Source of the DNA: Mycobacterium sp. AT1
GTDB lineage: Bacteria > Actinomycetota > Actinomycetes > Mycobacteriales > Mycobacteriaceae
Reading direction: 5' to 3'
DNA: 64,000 bases
Assembly: GCF_002043095.1 (NCBI RefSeq)
Contig: NZ_MVOC01000035.1
Coordinates: 1 to 64,000 of the forward strand
Below are positions 19,627 through 28,973 of the stretch, one piece after another. Position 1 is the first letter of the stretch. Every line of letters starts with the position of its first letter. A program made the position numbers and the translations under genes. Below the pieces are notes generated by a model. It was given only the letters and a program-made list of their open reading frames with translations, searched no databases and was not told the origin of the DNA.

Positions 19627-20447
19627 GGAGCGAGCCTAGCCCGCTCGTAGAAGGCCATCGCCGCAGCGGTGGCCACGTTCAGCGAGTCGGTCCCCCGCGC
19701 CATCGGGATTCGCACCCTGACGTCGCTGGCCCGCATCGTCCGCTCGTTCAGCCCAGGCCCCTCGGCGCCAACCAGGATCGCCACCTTCTCGCCCTCCAGC
19801 GTCTCCATGGCCGCGGCCAACGTCAGAGCCGCCGGATTGGGCGTCATCGCCAGCACGCGGAAACCGTTGTCCCGCAACACTTCGAGCTCGTTGGGCCACT
19901 CGGAGGACCACGCATAGGGCACCAGCAGCGCATGTCCCATCGACACCCGCACCGCCCGGCGGTACAGCGGGTCGGCACATCCCCGACCGAACACGATCGC
20001 GTCAACGCCGAGCCCGGCCGCGTTGCGGAACACCGAGCCGAGGTTCTCGTGGTCGTTGACGCCCTCGAGCACCGCGATCGTCCTGGCCCCCTCCAAGATC
20101 TGCGGTATCGACAGCTCCACGGGCCGGGGCGCAGCCGCCAACACCCCGCGGTTGAGGTGGAACCCGACGACCGCCGCCATCACCTCGGCATTCGCCAGGT
20201 AGAACGGCGCGTCGGTGGTCCGGAGATCGTCGGCCAGCTCGCCAAGCCTGCGCTCGGTGCCCAGAAACGCCCTCGGCACGAAGCGCGACGCCAACATGCG
20301 CTGCACCACCAGCACGCCCTCGGCGATGACGAGACCCTTGCCGCTGGGCAGGTCGGGCCTGCGGTCGATGCTGTTGAGATCGCGGAAGTCGTCGAGCCGG
20401 GGATCGGCGGGGGCGTCGACGACGACGACGTTGTCTGGGTGGTTCAA
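19623..20447 (-). CDS. TrmH/SpoU-family RNA 2'-O-methyltransferase (Rv0881-like)
   Basis: A 274-residue SPOUT methyltransferase. The N-terminal RNA-substrate-binding part has [16 protein letters not shown]. The catalytic knot motifs follow: motif 1 [20 protein letters not shown], motif 2 [12 protein letters not shown] and motif 3 [19 protein letters not shown]. It should transfer a methyl group from SAM to a ribose 2'-OH of rRNA or tRNA; the target nucleotide is not determinable here. It overlaps both neighbours by 4 nt (MarR gene upstream, small membrane protein downstream), forming a compact three-gene operon. Confidence 0.93.
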   Translation of the reverse strand: MNHPDNVVVVDAPADPRLDDFRDLNSIDRRPDLPSGKGLVIAEGVLVVQRMLASRFVPRAFLGTERRLGELADDLRTTDAPFYLANAEVMAAVVGFHLNRGVLAAAPRPVELSIPQILEGARTIAVLEGVNDHENLGSVFRNAAGLGVDAIVFGRGCADPLYRRAVRVSMGHALLVPYAWSSEWPNELEVLRDNGFRVLAMTPNPAALTLAAAMETLEGEKVAILVGAEGPGLNERTMRASDVRVRIPMARGTDSLNVATAAAMAFYERARLAP

Positions 20448-20878
20448 GCGCCGCCGTCGTCCACGATCGCGGACATCAGGTCAGCCGCCGCCAGCAAGGT
20501 CTTCCGTTCGTCGGGGTGAAGCTGCGCCAACCGCTGCTGGAGCCATTCCTGGCTGGCGCGCCGTTCGACGTCGAGCAGTTCGCGTCCGGACCCCGACACC
20601 GACACCAACACCTGACGGCCGTCGTCGGGGTGCGCGCAGCGGTCGACGAAGCCCAACTCGGCCAGCGACGCGATGACCCGCGTCATGGACGGCGGGCGTA
20701 CCCGCTCACGGATGGCCAGCGCACCGGGCGTGATCGGGCCCTCCTTGTCCAGCGTGGCCAGGGCCGACAGCTGTGACAACGACACCGGGGAATCCGGGCG
20801 GCGGAAGCGCAGCTGGCGCGCCAACCGCACCACGGCCAACGAAAGGTCGCTGGCCAGCCGCGCGTCGGGGTCGTTCAC
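20444..20878 (-). CDS. MarR-family transcriptional regulator (Rv0880-like)
   Basis: A winged-helix regulator of 144 residues. The core is [35 protein letters not shown] (recognition helix) and the wing [17 protein letters not shown]. The GTG at 20878 gives [19 protein letters not shown], which matches the start of remembered Rv0880; a GTG at 20905 would add nine residues. It heads an operon with the methyltransferase and small membrane protein genes and is divergent from the DUF2530-like gene 50 bp away. Rv0880 homologues are reported as pH- or stress-linked repressors; the ligand is not evident from sequence. Confidence 0.92.
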   Translation of the reverse strand: MNDPDARLASDLSLAVVRLARQLRFRRPDSPVSLSQLSALATLDKEGPITPGALAIRERVRPPSMTRVIASLAELGFVDRCAHPDDGRQVLVSVSGSGRELLDVERRASQEWLQQRLAQLHPDERKTLLAAADLMSAIVDDGGA

Positions 20879-20928
20879 GACGCAAACAGTACCGACACCG
20901 CTCACGGGAATCGATTAGGTTGTCCGCA

Positions 20929-21189
20929 ATGGACGCAACGCCGCCCGACCCGCAGCCGGTTGCCCCGGCACTGCCCGAGATCCTCCTGCGGCCGTGGCCC
21001 GTCATCTACGTGATCGCCGCCGGCTGGCTCGTCGCCGCACTGCTCGCCTTCACCGTGCCCGGCCTGCACGACTGGCGCCCGGTGACCGTGGCCGGTCTCG
21101 GGGTGGGGGTGCTCGGTACGTCGATCTTCCTGTGGCAACGTAGCGCCGTCCGCCGCGGCTCCCGTGGCGCGCAGCAAGGACTCGACTGA
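20929..21189 (+). CDS. Small membrane protein (Rv0879c-like, DUF2530)
   Basis: An 86-residue protein with a Pro-rich N-terminus (DATPPDPQPVAPALPEILL), then two transmembrane helices (VIYVIAAGWLVAALLAF and VTVAGLGVGVLGTSIFLW) and a basic Arg/Gly tail (RRGSRGAQQG). This order is characteristic of DUF2530 proteins. The ATG at 20929 is chosen over an in-frame upstream start because the upstream extension is Arg-rich and overlaps the divergent MarR gene. The SRPBCC gene starts 18 nt downstream and is probably co-transcribed. Function unknown. Confidence 0.85.
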   Translation: MDATPPDPQPVAPALPEILLRPWPVIYVIAAGWLVAALLAFTVPGLHDWRPVTVAGLGVGVLGTSIFLWQRSAVRRGSRGAQQGLD

Positions 21190-21207
21190 ACTCGACGGAG
21201 GAACCTC

Positions 21208-21660
21208 ATGGCACAACCCCTACTGCAGGCACGGATCGACATCGACGCATCGCCTGAGACGGTCTGGGCGCTGGTGTCGGACCTGAGCCTGATGCCCAAG
21301 TGGAGCCCTCAGTGCAAACTGATGAAGGCCTTTGGGCCGCTGCGTCCCGGCACCAGGACCGTCAACGTCAACCGCCGCAACTACCTGTTCTGGCCGACGA
21401 CCAGCCGCATCACCGAGGTCGTCCCAGAACGCAAGCTGGCGTTCCGCGTCAACGAGAACAACACCGTCTGGAGCTACGAACTGGAGCCGACCGCCACCGG
21501 CACCCGGCTGACCGAGAGCAGGCACGCCGAGAACGGCGTGAAGCCGGTGTCCAACCTGTTGGTCAACGCCGTGATGGGTGGAGTGCCGAATTTCGAGCTG
21601 GAACTGGTCGACGGGATGAACGCATCCCTGAGCCGCATCAAGGCGGCCGCGGAGAGTTAG
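21208..21660 (+). CDS. SRPBCC (START-like) family protein
   Basis: A 150-residue polyketide-cyclase/START-fold protein. Its start, ARIDIDASPETVWALVSDL, and the following LMPKWSPQCKLMKAF are the hallmark first strand and helix of the family. The C-terminal helix lies around VPNFELELVDGMNASLSRIK. These helix-grip proteins bind lipids or hydrophobic ligands. A GGAGGAACCTC Shine-Dalgarno supports the start. The stop overlaps that of the convergent DUF3027-like gene by 4 nt. M. tuberculosis has a PPE gene near this position (from memory), so the locus is variable. Confidence 0.9.
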   Translation: MAQPLLQARIDIDASPETVWALVSDLSLMPKWSPQCKLMKAFGPLRPGTRTVNVNRRNYLFWPTTSRITEVVPERKLAFRVNENNTVWSYELEPTATGTRLTESRHAENGVKPVSNLLVNAVMGGVPNFELELVDGMNASLSRIKAAAES

Positions 21661-22475
21661 CCCTCGACCGGCTCGGGCTCGGCGGGCTGGGTGAGATCGA
21701 TGACGCCGTCGTCGAAGGGCTCGAACATGGGCGAGCCGATCGTGGCCGGCTGCGGCGTGTCGGAATGCGCCCCGCACCCGTACTCGCCGGCGACGACGTG
21801 GCCGTCAGCCGACATCTCGTTGGCGCAGACACCGAACAGCGTGCCGAGCGAACCCGCCAGCGACAGGTAGTAGGCACAGTCGCGGCACACCTTGCGGGTG
21901 GCGCGAGCCATCGCCGACCCGGGCCCGTAGTCGCCGTCGTTCCAGCGTTCGGCCGCTTCGATGCGGCCCCACTGGCTGAGCACCTGGCGCTTGCCGAAGC
22001 CCACCTCGGCCGCCAGCTCGTCGAGTTCCTCGTCGCCCGAGGACATGTAGCCCGGCACCAGGCGCGGGTCGTCGGTCGGGGTGGCCAGCAGATCGCCAGG
22101 GCTCAGATCGCCCGGCTGGATGCGTTCCTGCCACGGCACCCACTGCGGCGCCAGCAGCGCCGTCGGGCCGGGGACCAGGACGACTTCGCTGATCGTGGCG
22201 TGATCGGCACCCGGATACGCGGCGACGACCACCGCCCACTGCCAGCCCTGGTATCCGGGCATCGCGGCGAGGAATCGGTGCGTCGCGGCGTATGGATCCT
22301 CGAAGGCGGCACCGAGGTACTCGCCGACCAAACCCTCTGCCGCGTCGCCGCCCTCGAATTCGACGATCGCCGAGCGCGCAGCGTCGACCGCACCCATGAG
22401 CACGGCGGCGAGTTCTGCCGACGGCTCCGGATGTTCGGTCTCGAGGTTCTGGGCGGGTTCGATCATGCTGTCCAT
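21657..22475 (-). CDS. DUF3027-family conserved protein (Rv0877-like)
   Basis: A 272-residue actinobacterial protein. The ATG at 22475 is chosen because AGGGGTG sits just upstream; the frame is open 27 codons further. Conserved segments include FLAAMPGYQGWQWAVVVAAY, PGPTALLAPQWVPWQERI and RKVCRDCAYYLSLAGSLG, with ANEMSADGHVV near the end. The CRDC and later GVCAN cysteines could bind metal. It is divergent from the MFS transporter gene, as Rv0877 is from Rv0876c. No biochemical role is known to me. Confidence 0.9.
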   Translation of the reverse strand: MDSMIEPAQNLETEHPEPSAELAAVLMGAVDAARSAIVEFEGGDAAEGLVGEYLGAAFEDPYAATHRFLAAMPGYQGWQWAVVVAAYPGADHATISEVVLVPGPTALLAPQWVPWQERIQPGDLSPGDLLATPTDDPRLVPGYMSSGDEELDELAAEVGFGKRQVLSQWGRIEAAERWNDGDYGPGSAMARATRKVCRDCAYYLSLAGSLGTLFGVCANEMSADGHVVAGEYGCGAHSDTPQPATIGSPMFEPFDDGVIDLTQPAEPEPVEG

Positions 22476-22564
22476 CACCCCTAATACTGCCTGACGACCC
22501 TGGAGCAAAGCCACACCGGCTGCCCTGCGGGCGGCGGTACCTCCCATGGGGAACAATCAGGGAC

Positions 22565-24184
22565 GTGGATGACTCGCGAGACCCCCGCTACCATCCGCCG
22601 CGTCCACCCGGCGGTCATCGCGGTGAGCATCCCGGCATGGCGAACTACCCGAGCAGCCCGTCGAGCCCCCGCCAGCCGAGCGCAAACCGGTGGCTGCCCC
22701 CCATTGAGGACCGTCAGCGGCCTCGCGACCACGACGCCTCCGAACCCGGAATCGGGGCGGCCGCAGGCAGACCGCGAGGCGCCGCAGGGCGTGGCCGCGA
22801 AATGGGCTCGAAGATGTACGGGCTGTTCCAGAAGGCGGCCACCGCCGACGGCGCGGACAAGTCGGGGTTGACGGCGCTGACCTATCCGGTGATGGCCAAC
22901 TTCGCCGCCGACTCCGCCATGGCCGTCGCGCTGGCCAACACGTTGTTCTTCGCGGCCGCCTCCGGGGAGAGCAAGAGCAAGGTCGCGCTGTACCTCGTCA
23001 TCACCATCGCCCCGTTCGCGGTCATCGCACCGTTGATCGGCCCCGCGATCGACCGGCTGCAGCACGGCCGCCGCGTGGCGCTCGCCACCTCGTTCGCCAT
23101 CCGCACCGCGCTGGCCGTTGTGCTCATCGCCAACTACGACCCCGCCACGGGCAGCTTCCCGCCGTGGGTGCTCTACCCCTGTGCGCTGGGGATGATGGTG
23201 CTCTCCAAGTCGTTCAGCGTGTTGCGCAGCGCCGTCACACCCCGCGTCCTGCCCCCCAGCATCGACCTCGTCAGGGTGAACTCCCGCCTGACCATGTTCG
23301 GCTTGCTTGGCGGCACCATCCTCGGCGGCGCGGCTGCAGTGGGCGTCGAGTATCTGTTCGGCCTGTTCCGACTGCCCGGGGCGCTGTACGTCATCGTCGC
23401 CATCACGGTGGTGGGGGCGGTGCTGTCGATGCGCATCCCGAAGTGGGTCGAGGTCACCGAGGGCGAGGTACCGACCACGCTGAGCTACCACGGGCCCACC
23501 GAGCAGTTCGGTCGACCGACCCAGCCCGCCGTCACCGAGAAGACTCGACAACCGTTGGGCCGCAACATCATCACCTCACTGTGGGGCAACTGCACCATCA
23601 AGGTGATGGTCGGATTCCTGTTCCTCTACCCAGCCTTCGTCGCCAAGTCTCACGATGCCAGCGGCTGGGAACAGCTGCGCATCCTCGGCCTCATCGGCGC
23701 CGCCGCGGGCATCGGCAACTTCGTCGGCAACTTCACCGCGGCCCGCCTCCAACTCGGCAACCCGTCGCGGTTGGTGGTCCGGGCGGCCACCGCGGTCACC
23801 GGGATGGCGCTGGCGACCGCCGTGCTCGGAAACCTGTACGTCGCAGCGTTGGCCACCCTGATCACCTCAGGCGCCAGCGCCGTCGCGAAGGCGTCGCTGG
23901 ACGCCTCGCTGCAGGACGACCTGCCCGAGCAGTCGCGCGCGTCGGCCTTCGGGCGTTCGGAATCACTGTTACAACTCGCGTGGGTCGCGGGAGGAGCCAT
24001 GGGCGTGCTGATCTACACCGACCTGTGGGTCGGGTTCACCGCGATCACCGCGCTGCTCATCCTCGGACTCGCCCAGACCCTGGTGAGCAACAGCGGTGAC
24101 TCGCTGATCCCCGGGCTCGGCGGCAACCGGCCGGTGTTCGCCGAGCAGGAGAGTCGCGGCACGGCGTCGGCGGTGCGCGAATGA
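22565..24184 (+). CDS. MFS-type membrane transporter (Rv0876c-like)
   Basis: A 539-residue membrane protein with a long hydrophilic, Pro/Arg-rich N-terminus (about 85 residues), then about 12 hydrophobic segments, for example NTLFFAAASG, VALYLVITIAPFAVIAPLIG and FLYPAFVAKS. A conserved loop GPAIDRLQHGRRVAL after the third helix resembles the MFS A-loop. A late SLDASLQDDLPEQSRASAFG motif is typical of this mycobacterial family. The GTG at 22565 follows CAGGGAC; an ATG at 22637 is an alternative. The substrate is unknown. It overlaps the next gene by 4 nt (ATGA), so the two are translationally coupled. Confidence 0.9.
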   Translation: MDDSRDPRYHPPRPPGGHRGEHPGMANYPSSPSSPRQPSANRWLPPIEDRQRPRDHDASEPGIGAAAGRPRGAAGRGREMGSKMYGLFQKAATADGADKSGLTALTYPVMANFAADSAMAVALANTLFFAAASGESKSKVALYLVITIAPFAVIAPLIGPAIDRLQHGRRVALATSFAIRTALAVVLIANYDPATGSFPPWVLYPCALGMMVLSKSFSVLRSAVTPRVLPPSIDLVRVNSRLTMFGLLGGTILGGAAAVGVEYLFGLFRLPGALYVIVAITVVGAVLSMRIPKWVEVTEGEVPTTLSYHGPTEQFGRPTQPAVTEKTRQPLGRNIITSLWGNCTIKVMVGFLFLYPAFVAKSHDASGWEQLRILGLIGAAAGIGNFVGNFTAARLQLGNPSRLVVRAATAVTGMALATAVLGNLYVAALATLITSGASAVAKASLDASLQDDLPEQSRASAFGRSESLLQLAWVAGGAMGVLIYTDLWVGFTAITALLILGLAQTLVSNSGDSLIPGLGGNRPVFAEQESRGTASAVRE

Positions 24185-24669
24185 AGCGCGTCGCCGTCGT
24201 CCTCGCGTGCGTGACGCTGGTGGCGTCGCTGCTCACCGGCGTCCTGGTGTGGCAGCTCAGTCGCGCCCCGCATCCGAAGCACCCCGAGATCAGTGCCTAC
24301 ACCCGCGAACAACTGGTGCGGGTGGGCCCCTACCGATACTGCGACGTCTTCGTCATCACCAACTGCGACACCCCGAAGACGGTCGGCACGCTGGTGGTGA
24401 ACTGGCGAGATCCCATTCAGCTGTCGGTGCCGCCCGCCATTGCCCGGGCGCCGTGGGTGCTGATCCGCGCATACGAGGGCGACGGCGAGCCGGCCGTCTC
24501 GGAGTTCCGGCCCAACGCCACGCTTGCGGTCACCATCCCGACCGTCGACCCTCGGCGCGGTCGGTTGACCGGTATCGCGGTTCAGCTGCCAACGCTGGTG
24601 CGCGACGCGCAGAACAACGAGTTCCCGTGGCCGCACGCCGAGTGGTCGATCGCCACGGTCTGGCCCTAG
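24181..24669 (+). CDS. Exported DUF2771-like protein (Rv0875c-like)
   Basis: A 162-residue protein with an N-terminal signal anchor (VAVVLACVTLVASLLTGVLV) and an extracytoplasmic beta-rich domain. Two cysteines in PYRYCDVFVITNCDTPK could form a disulphide. Size and position match Rv0875c, and the pattern fits DUF2771. The start overlaps the MFS stop by 4 nt, suggesting it is an accessory to the transporter. Its stop shares CTAG with the convergent GST gene. No enzyme motif is seen. Confidence 0.85.
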   Translation: MKRVAVVLACVTLVASLLTGVLVWQLSRAPHPKHPEISAYTREQLVRVGPYRYCDVFVITNCDTPKTVGTLVVNWRDPIQLSVPPAIARAPWVLIRAYEGDGEPAVSEFRPNATLAVTIPTVDPRRGRLTGIAVQLPTLVRDAQNNEFPWPHAEWSIATVWP

Positions 24670-25676
24670 CCCGCCGAGTGTTCTGCGGGCACCCGCTCGC
24701 CGTCGCGAGTCGGCTCCGGCGGCGTACCGTCACCAAACAGCTTGCCGCCCAGCGCTTCCCGGCCGTGCGGGGTCAACCAGTTCGCCAGGTCCGGCCCCTT
24801 CGGAACCACCCTGGTCGGGTTGATGTCGGCGTGCACGACGTAATAGTGCGTCTTGATCTGCGCGAAGTCGACGGTGTCACCGAACCCAGGGGTCTGGAAG
24901 AGGTCGCGGGCGTAGGCCCACAACACGGGTAGCTCGGCGAGCTTCTGCCGATTGCACTTGAAGTGCCCGTGGTAGACGGGATCGAACCTGGCGAGGGTGG
25001 TGAACAGCCGGACGTCGGCCTCGGTGATGGTGTCGCCCACCAGGAAGCGTTGTCCGGCAAGCCGTTCCGACAGCCAGTCGAGCGCGGTGAACAGACGGTC
25101 GTAGGCGCTCTCGTAGGCGTCCTGCGATCCGGCGAACCCACACCGGTACACGCCGTTGTTCACCTCGGTGTAGACGCGTCGTGACACCTCGTCGATCTCC
25201 GCCCGCAGCGGTTCCGGGTACAACTGCGGGGCGCCGGGGCGGTGGTACTCGGTCCACTCCGTCGACAGGTCGAGGGTCAGCTGCGGGAAGTCGTTGGTGA
25301 CGACGGCACCCGTCGGCACGTCCACGATGGCAGGCACCGTGATGCCCTTCGAATAGTCCGGGAACCTGGCGAAGTAGGCATCCTGCAGCCGCGGGATCCG
25401 CAGCACCGGGTCCACACCGCCGGGGTCCAGATCGAAGGTCCAGCTGCGCTCGTCATGCGTTGGTCCGCAAAAGCCAATGGACAGAACGTCTTCCAGGCCG
25501 AGCAGTCGCCGGACGATGATCGCGCGGTTGGCCCACGGACACGCCCTGGCCACCACCAGTCGGTAGCGGCCGGGTTCCACCGGGTACCCGTCGCGGCCGT
25601 CGGCCGTGATGCGGGTCTCGATGTACTTGGTGTCGCGGTTGAAGTCGCCTTCGGGGTTGACGTAGCTCACGGGCAC
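24666..25676 (-). CDS. Xi-class glutathione S-transferase-like (thiol-hydroquinone reductase family)
   Basis: A 336-residue ECM4/YqjG-type GST. The thioredoxin-like half carries the catalytic cysteine in ARACPWANRAIIVRRLLGLE, and the helical C-terminal half contains GDTITEADVRLFTTLARFDP. In mycobacteria, which use mycothiol rather than glutathione, the physiological thiol is probably mycothiol (inference). The GTG at 25676 is chosen because GGTGGGGAA lies just upstream and the length then fits the family; the frame is open 67 codons further. It is divergent from the AbiEi/DUF559-like gene. Confidence 0.88.
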   Translation of the reverse strand: MPVSYVNPEGDFNRDTKYIETRITADGRDGYPVEPGRYRLVVARACPWANRAIIVRRLLGLEDVLSIGFCGPTHDERSWTFDLDPGGVDPVLRIPRLQDAYFARFPDYSKGITVPAIVDVPTGAVVTNDFPQLTLDLSTEWTEYHRPGAPQLYPEPLRAEIDEVSRRVYTEVNNGVYRCGFAGSQDAYESAYDRLFTALDWLSERLAGQRFLVGDTITEADVRLFTTLARFDPVYHGHFKCNRQKLAELPVLWAYARDLFQTPGFGDTVDFAQIKTHYYVVHADINPTRVVPKGPDLANWLTPHGREALGGKLFGDGTPPEPTRDGERVPAEHSAG

Positions 25677-25793
25677 CAGTGTTCCCCACCGAGAGTGAAG
25701 ACATGCGCGACATCCGGGCCAGAACTCGAGGACGAGTTCACTCTCGCCGCTGCCGATGGAACCGACGGGCACCTCCAATGCGTCGAAACGGTG

Positions 25794-26678
25794 ATGCGAC
25801 CATTTCTGGGGACCGAAGCGTTGGCGGCCGGCACGGTGAACCGATATCAATTGGCGACGCGGTACACCTCCATGCACCGCAACGTATACATGCCGGCCGG
25901 CGGGGAACCGACGGCGAGCGATCGCGCCGTCGCCGCCTGGCTGTGGTCGGGGCGCCAGGCAACGGCCGCGGGCCTCTCAGCCGCGGCCCTGCATGGCTCG
26001 AAGTGGATCGACTCTCGACTGCCCGCCGAACTCATCCACACCAGTCGTCATCACACGCAGGGGATCGTGCTGCACGGCGACCGCCTGGCTGATGACGAAT
26101 CCTGCAGCGCCGGGGGCATCATGGCGACCACACCCGCGCGGACGGCCTTCGACCTTGGCAGGAAACCCGGGCTAACCGAGGCCATCGTCCGGCTCGACGC
26201 ACTGGTGCAGGCGACGGGCCTCGCGATCCCCGACGTCGCCGTTCTTGCCGACCGCCATGCCGGCGCGCGCGGAATTCGGCAACTGCGACAGGCGATCACC
26301 CTCGCCGACGACGGCGCAGAGTCCCCGCAAGAAACCCGCACCCGCCTCGTCCTCACGTCGGCCGGCCTCCGCCCTACGCACACCCAGATCGAGGTCTACG
26401 ACCCATCCGGCTACTTCGTCGCACGAATCGACATGGGCTGGCGCGAGCACCTGGTCGGCGTCGAATACGACGGCGTTCACCACTGGACCGACCCCCTACA
26501 GAGGAGACGCGACATCGATCGCATCGCCGAACTCGAAGCGCTGGGCTGGCGCATCGTCCGCGTGAGTTCCGACATGCTGCACCGTCGCCCGCACGTCGTC
26601 GTCGACCGAACCCTCACCGCCCTACGAGCAGCGGGTTACCAGCCGCCGAACGTGAAGTCGTTTGCGTACTTTCGATGA
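25794..26678 (+). CDS. AbiEi/DUF559-like protein with endonuclease-fold C-terminus
   Basis: A 294-residue protein of a family that is multicopy in mycobacteria. The N-terminal part (LAAGTVNRYQLATRYTSMHR, NVYMPAG) resembles the winged-helix start of type IV AbiEi antitoxins, followed by ATTPARTAFDLGR. The C-terminal part resembles a Vsr/DUF559 endonuclease fold, with RIDMGWREHLVGVEYDGVHH and RIAELEALGWRIVRVSSDML. No AbiEii partner is adjacent. The ATG at 25794 follows a GTG at 25791 that could also serve; an upstream in-frame extension is an antisense artefact of the GST gene. Role unknown. Confidence 0.78.
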   Translation: MRPFLGTEALAAGTVNRYQLATRYTSMHRNVYMPAGGEPTASDRAVAAWLWSGRQATAAGLSAAALHGSKWIDSRLPAELIHTSRHHTQGIVLHGDRLADDESCSAGGIMATTPARTAFDLGRKPGLTEAIVRLDALVQATGLAIPDVAVLADRHAGARGIRQLRQAITLADDGAESPQETRTRLVLTSAGLRPTHTQIEVYDPSGYFVARIDMGWREHLVGVEYDGVHHWTDPLQRRRDIDRIAELEALGWRIVRVSSDMLHRRPHVVVDRTLTALRAAGYQPPNVKSFAYFR

Positions 26679-26714
26679 ATCGTCGAGCGCGAGTTCACAC
26701 TCGGCGAACAGGGG

Positions 26715-27125
26715 TCAGGCGTCGAGCTCCTGGGCAACGGCCTTGACCACCTCGGAGATGCGACGCGCGGTCTTGCGGTCGGGGTACTTGCCCTTGCGCA
26801 GCTCCGGCTGAACGGATCCCTCGAGAAGGGTGATCATGTCCTCGACCATCCCGTGCAGCTCGTCGGGGGTGTGCTTGTGTTCGGGTGTCGACGCCTCGCG
26901 ACGCGCGCGAGCCACGCTGGGGGGCGGTTCGATCACCTTGAGACTCAACGCCTGCGGGCCGCGGCGTCCGGCCGCGATGCCGAACTCGACCTTCTGGCCC
27001 GCCTTGAGCTCTTGGACTCCGGCCGGAAGCGCGGAGGACCCCACGTAGACGTCCTCACCTTCCTCCTGGGACACGAAGCCGAAGCCCTTCTCGGCGCTGT
27101 ACCACTTCACCTTGCCGGTCGGCAC
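26715..27125 (-). CDS. cspB: Cold-shock domain protein CspB-like (Rv0871)
   Basis: A 136-residue protein. The first 65 residues form a cold-shock OB fold: [20 protein letters not shown] with the RNP-1 motif KGFGFV, then [11 protein letters not shown]. An actinobacterial C-terminal extension follows ([19 protein letters not shown]... [15 protein letters not shown]), as in Rv0871. It should bind single-stranded RNA or DNA. The GTG at 27125 gives the exact family start; the open frame continues upstream only as an artefact. RNP-2 reads DVYVGSS, a Gly where the remembered Rv0871 has Arg. Confidence 0.93.
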   Translation of the reverse strand: MPTGKVKWYSAEKGFGFVSQEEGEDVYVGSSALPAGVQELKAGQKVEFGIAAGRRGPQALSLKVIEPPPSVARARREASTPEHKHTPDELHGMVEDMITLLEGSVQPELRKGKYPDRKTARRISEVVKAVAQELDA

Positions 27126-27263
27126 TGGTCTCACCCGCTCGTTTCGCAATGAACGCGTCCCACTCGTGCGGGACGCGAATGACATGATCCTACAAGGACG
27201 CCACCTGCAGCCGTCACTGCTCGACCACCTGTCGGTAGGCTGGAAGCCACCGCTGGAGGAAAC

Positions 27264-27653
27264 ATGCGCTTGATACTGAACGTCATCTGGTTGATCTTCG
27301 GCGGCCTCTGGCTGGCACTTGGATACTTCTTGGCCGGAATTCTCTGCTTCATCCTCATCGTCACCATCCCGTTCGGTTTCGCGGCGTTCCGCATCGGGGT
27401 CTACGCCCTGTGGCCGTTCGGCCAGACCGTCGTCGACAAGCCAGGAGCGGGCGCCGGCGCCATGATCGGCAACGTGATCTGGGTGGTGCTGTGCGGCATA
27501 TGGCTGGCGATAGGGCACGTCGTCACCGCGGTCGCCATGGCGATCACGATCATCGGCATCCCCCTCGCAATAGCCAATCTGAAGCTCATCCCGGTGTCGC
27601 TGTTTCCCCTCGGCAAGGAGATCGTGCCGACGACGAAGGGCGTGTTCGCGTGA
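27264..27653 (+). CDS. YccF-domain membrane protein (Rv0870c-like)
   Basis: A 129-residue inner-membrane protein with two YccF repeats: [20 protein letters not shown] with [20 protein letters not shown], and [20 protein letters not shown] with [20 protein letters not shown]. The duplication of NVIW...G.W.A.GH and the ALWPFG/SLFPLG ends is diagnostic. An AGGAAAC Shine-Dalgarno precedes the ATG. Its stop overlaps the moaA GTG (GTGA), so moaA translation may be coupled to it. Function unknown. Confidence 0.93.
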   Translation: MRLILNVIWLIFGGLWLALGYFLAGILCFILIVTIPFGFAAFRIGVYALWPFGQTVVDKPGAGAGAMIGNVIWVVLCGIWLAIGHVVTAVAMAITIIGIPLAIANLKLIPVSLFPLGKEIVPTTKGVFA

Positions 27654-28705
27654 CGGGGACGGCCCTGGGCATGCCGTCGGTGCGGCGTGCGGCACCGGTC
27701 GGCGCTCCGTCGGACGGCCCGCTGCTCGACACGTTCGGCAGGGCGGCGACCGATCTGCGGGTGTCGCTCACCGACCGTTGCAATCTGCGCTGCACCTATT
27801 GCATGCCTGCCGAGGGTCTCGAGTGGCTGCCCGGCGACGATCTGCTGAGCGCCGACGAGCTCTCCCGGCTCCTGACCATCGCCGTCACGCGCCTCGGCAT
27901 CACCAACGTCCGGTTCACGGGCGGGGAGCCCCTGTTGTCGCGGAACCTCGAGGGGGCCATCGCGGCGGCGACGTCGCTACGGCCGCGCCCGCAGACGGCC
28001 GTCACGACCAACGGCATCGGATTGGTCCGCCGCGCGGCCGCGCTCAAGGCCGCCGGCCTGGACCGGGTGAACGTGTCGCTGGACACCGTGAACCCCGAGC
28101 ACTTCGCCCGCATCACCCGGCGCGACCGCCTCCGTGACGTCCTCGCGGGCCTCGCCGCGGCGGCGGAAGCCGGGTTGTCCCCGGTGAAGGTGAACGCCGT
28201 GCTCGATCCCGTGACCGGGCTCGACGACGCCGTCGCACTCCTGCGGTTCTGCCTGGACCACGGCTATCAACTGCGCATCATCGAGCAGATGCCGCTGGAC
28301 GCCGGGCATCAGTGGCAGCGCGACAAGACGATCGACGCGGACCTCATCCTGAGTACGCTGCGCCGCGAATTCGACCTGGTGCCCGATCCCGCCCCGCGCG
28401 GTTCTGCGCCTGCCCAGCTGTGGCGGGTCGACGGCGGTGTGGGCACGGTCGGCGTGATCGCGTCGGTCTCGGACGCGTTCTGCGGTGCGTGCGACCGGAC
28501 GCGGCTCACCGCCGACGGCCAGGTGCGCAGCTGCCTCTTCTCCCGGGAGGAAACCGACCTGCGGTTGCTGATGCGCCGAGGCGCCGACGACGACGCCGTC
28601 GAAGCCGCTTGGCGGGCCGCGATGTGGGCCAAGCCGGCAGGCCACGGGATCAACGAACCCGGCTTCCTCCAGCCGGACCGCCCGATGAGCGCCATCGGCG
28701 GCTGA
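27650..28705 (+). CDS. moaA: GTP 3',8-cyclase MoaA
   Basis: A 351-residue radical SAM enzyme that, with MoaC, converts GTP to cyclic pyranopterin monophosphate in molybdenum cofactor synthesis. The N-terminal [4Fe-4S] motif is [10 protein letters not shown] and the SAM-binding stretch is [14 protein letters not shown]. The C-terminal cluster cysteines lie in [21 protein letters not shown]. The C-terminus ends SAIGG; the GG tail is required in MoaA for presenting the GTP-binding region. The GTG start is set by the 4-nt overlap with the YccF gene and by similarity to MoaA2 (Rv0869c). moaD follows 2 nt after the stop. Confidence 0.97.
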   Translation: MTGTALGMPSVRRAAPVGAPSDGPLLDTFGRAATDLRVSLTDRCNLRCTYCMPAEGLEWLPGDDLLSADELSRLLTIAVTRLGITNVRFTGGEPLLSRNLEGAIAAATSLRPRPQTAVTTNGIGLVRRAAALKAAGLDRVNVSLDTVNPEHFARITRRDRLRDVLAGLAAAAEAGLSPVKVNAVLDPVTGLDDAVALLRFCLDHGYQLRIIEQMPLDAGHQWQRDKTIDADLILSTLRREFDLVPDPAPRGSAPAQLWRVDGGVGTVGVIASVSDAFCGACDRTRLTADGQVRSCLFSREETDLRLLMRRGADDDAVEAAWRAAMWAKPAGHGINEPGFLQPDRPMSAIGG

Positions 28706-28707
28706 CG

Positions 28708-28956
28708 ATGGACGTGAAGGTGCGGTACTTCGCCGCAGCACGGGCAGCCGCTGGGGTGGACGCAGAGACCGTGTCCTTGGCGCCGGGGGGGACGGTCGCC
28801 GACCTCGTCGCCGATCTCCGCACACGCAGCGCCACGCTGTCGAAAGTGCTCGACCGGTGTTCGTTCCTGTGCGACGAAATTGCGGTGCGCGACGTCGACA
28901 AGCCGCTCCAAACAAACCAGACGGTCGATGTCTTACCGCCCTTCGCGGGCGGATAA
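28708..28956 (+). CDS. moaD: Molybdopterin synthase small subunit MoaD
   Basis: An 82-residue ubiquitin-like sulphur carrier. It ends in FAGG; the C-terminal Gly-Gly is adenylated and then thiocarboxylated to donate sulphur to cyclic pyranopterin monophosphate. The beta-grasp start is VKVRYFAAARAAAG. It directly follows moaA and corresponds to moaD2 (Rv0868c). Its large-subunit partner MoaE is encoded about 1.8 kb away on the other strand, beyond rpfA. Confidence 0.96.
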   Translation: MDVKVRYFAAARAAAGVDAETVSLAPGGTVADLVADLRTRSATLSKVLDRCSFLCDEIAVRDVDKPLQTNQTVDVLPPFAGG

Positions 28957-28957
28957 G

Positions 28958-28973
28958 AGTGATATGCGTCACA
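28958..28973 (+). promoter_or_regulatory. Putative CRP (Rv3676-type) binding site upstream of rpfA
   Basis: The sequence AGTGATATGCGTCACA contains a perfect GTGA-N6-TCAC core with A/T flanks, the mycobacterial cAMP receptor protein consensus. rpfA is an established CRP-activated gene in M. tuberculosis. The site begins 2 nt after the moaD stop and about 430 bp before rpfA, upstream of the riboswitch leader. Confidence 0.75.

Noticed and set aside
25690..25760. Similar GAGTTCAC-type segments on both sides of the AbiEi/DUF559-like gene (near 25735 and 26691)
   Set aside because: The shared stretch is only about 10 bases and imperfect, too short to be flanking direct repeats of a mobile element.
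25242..25793. N-terminal extension of the AbiEi/DUF559-like protein
   Set aside because: It is antisense to the GST gene, and the family start corresponds to the codons at 25794.
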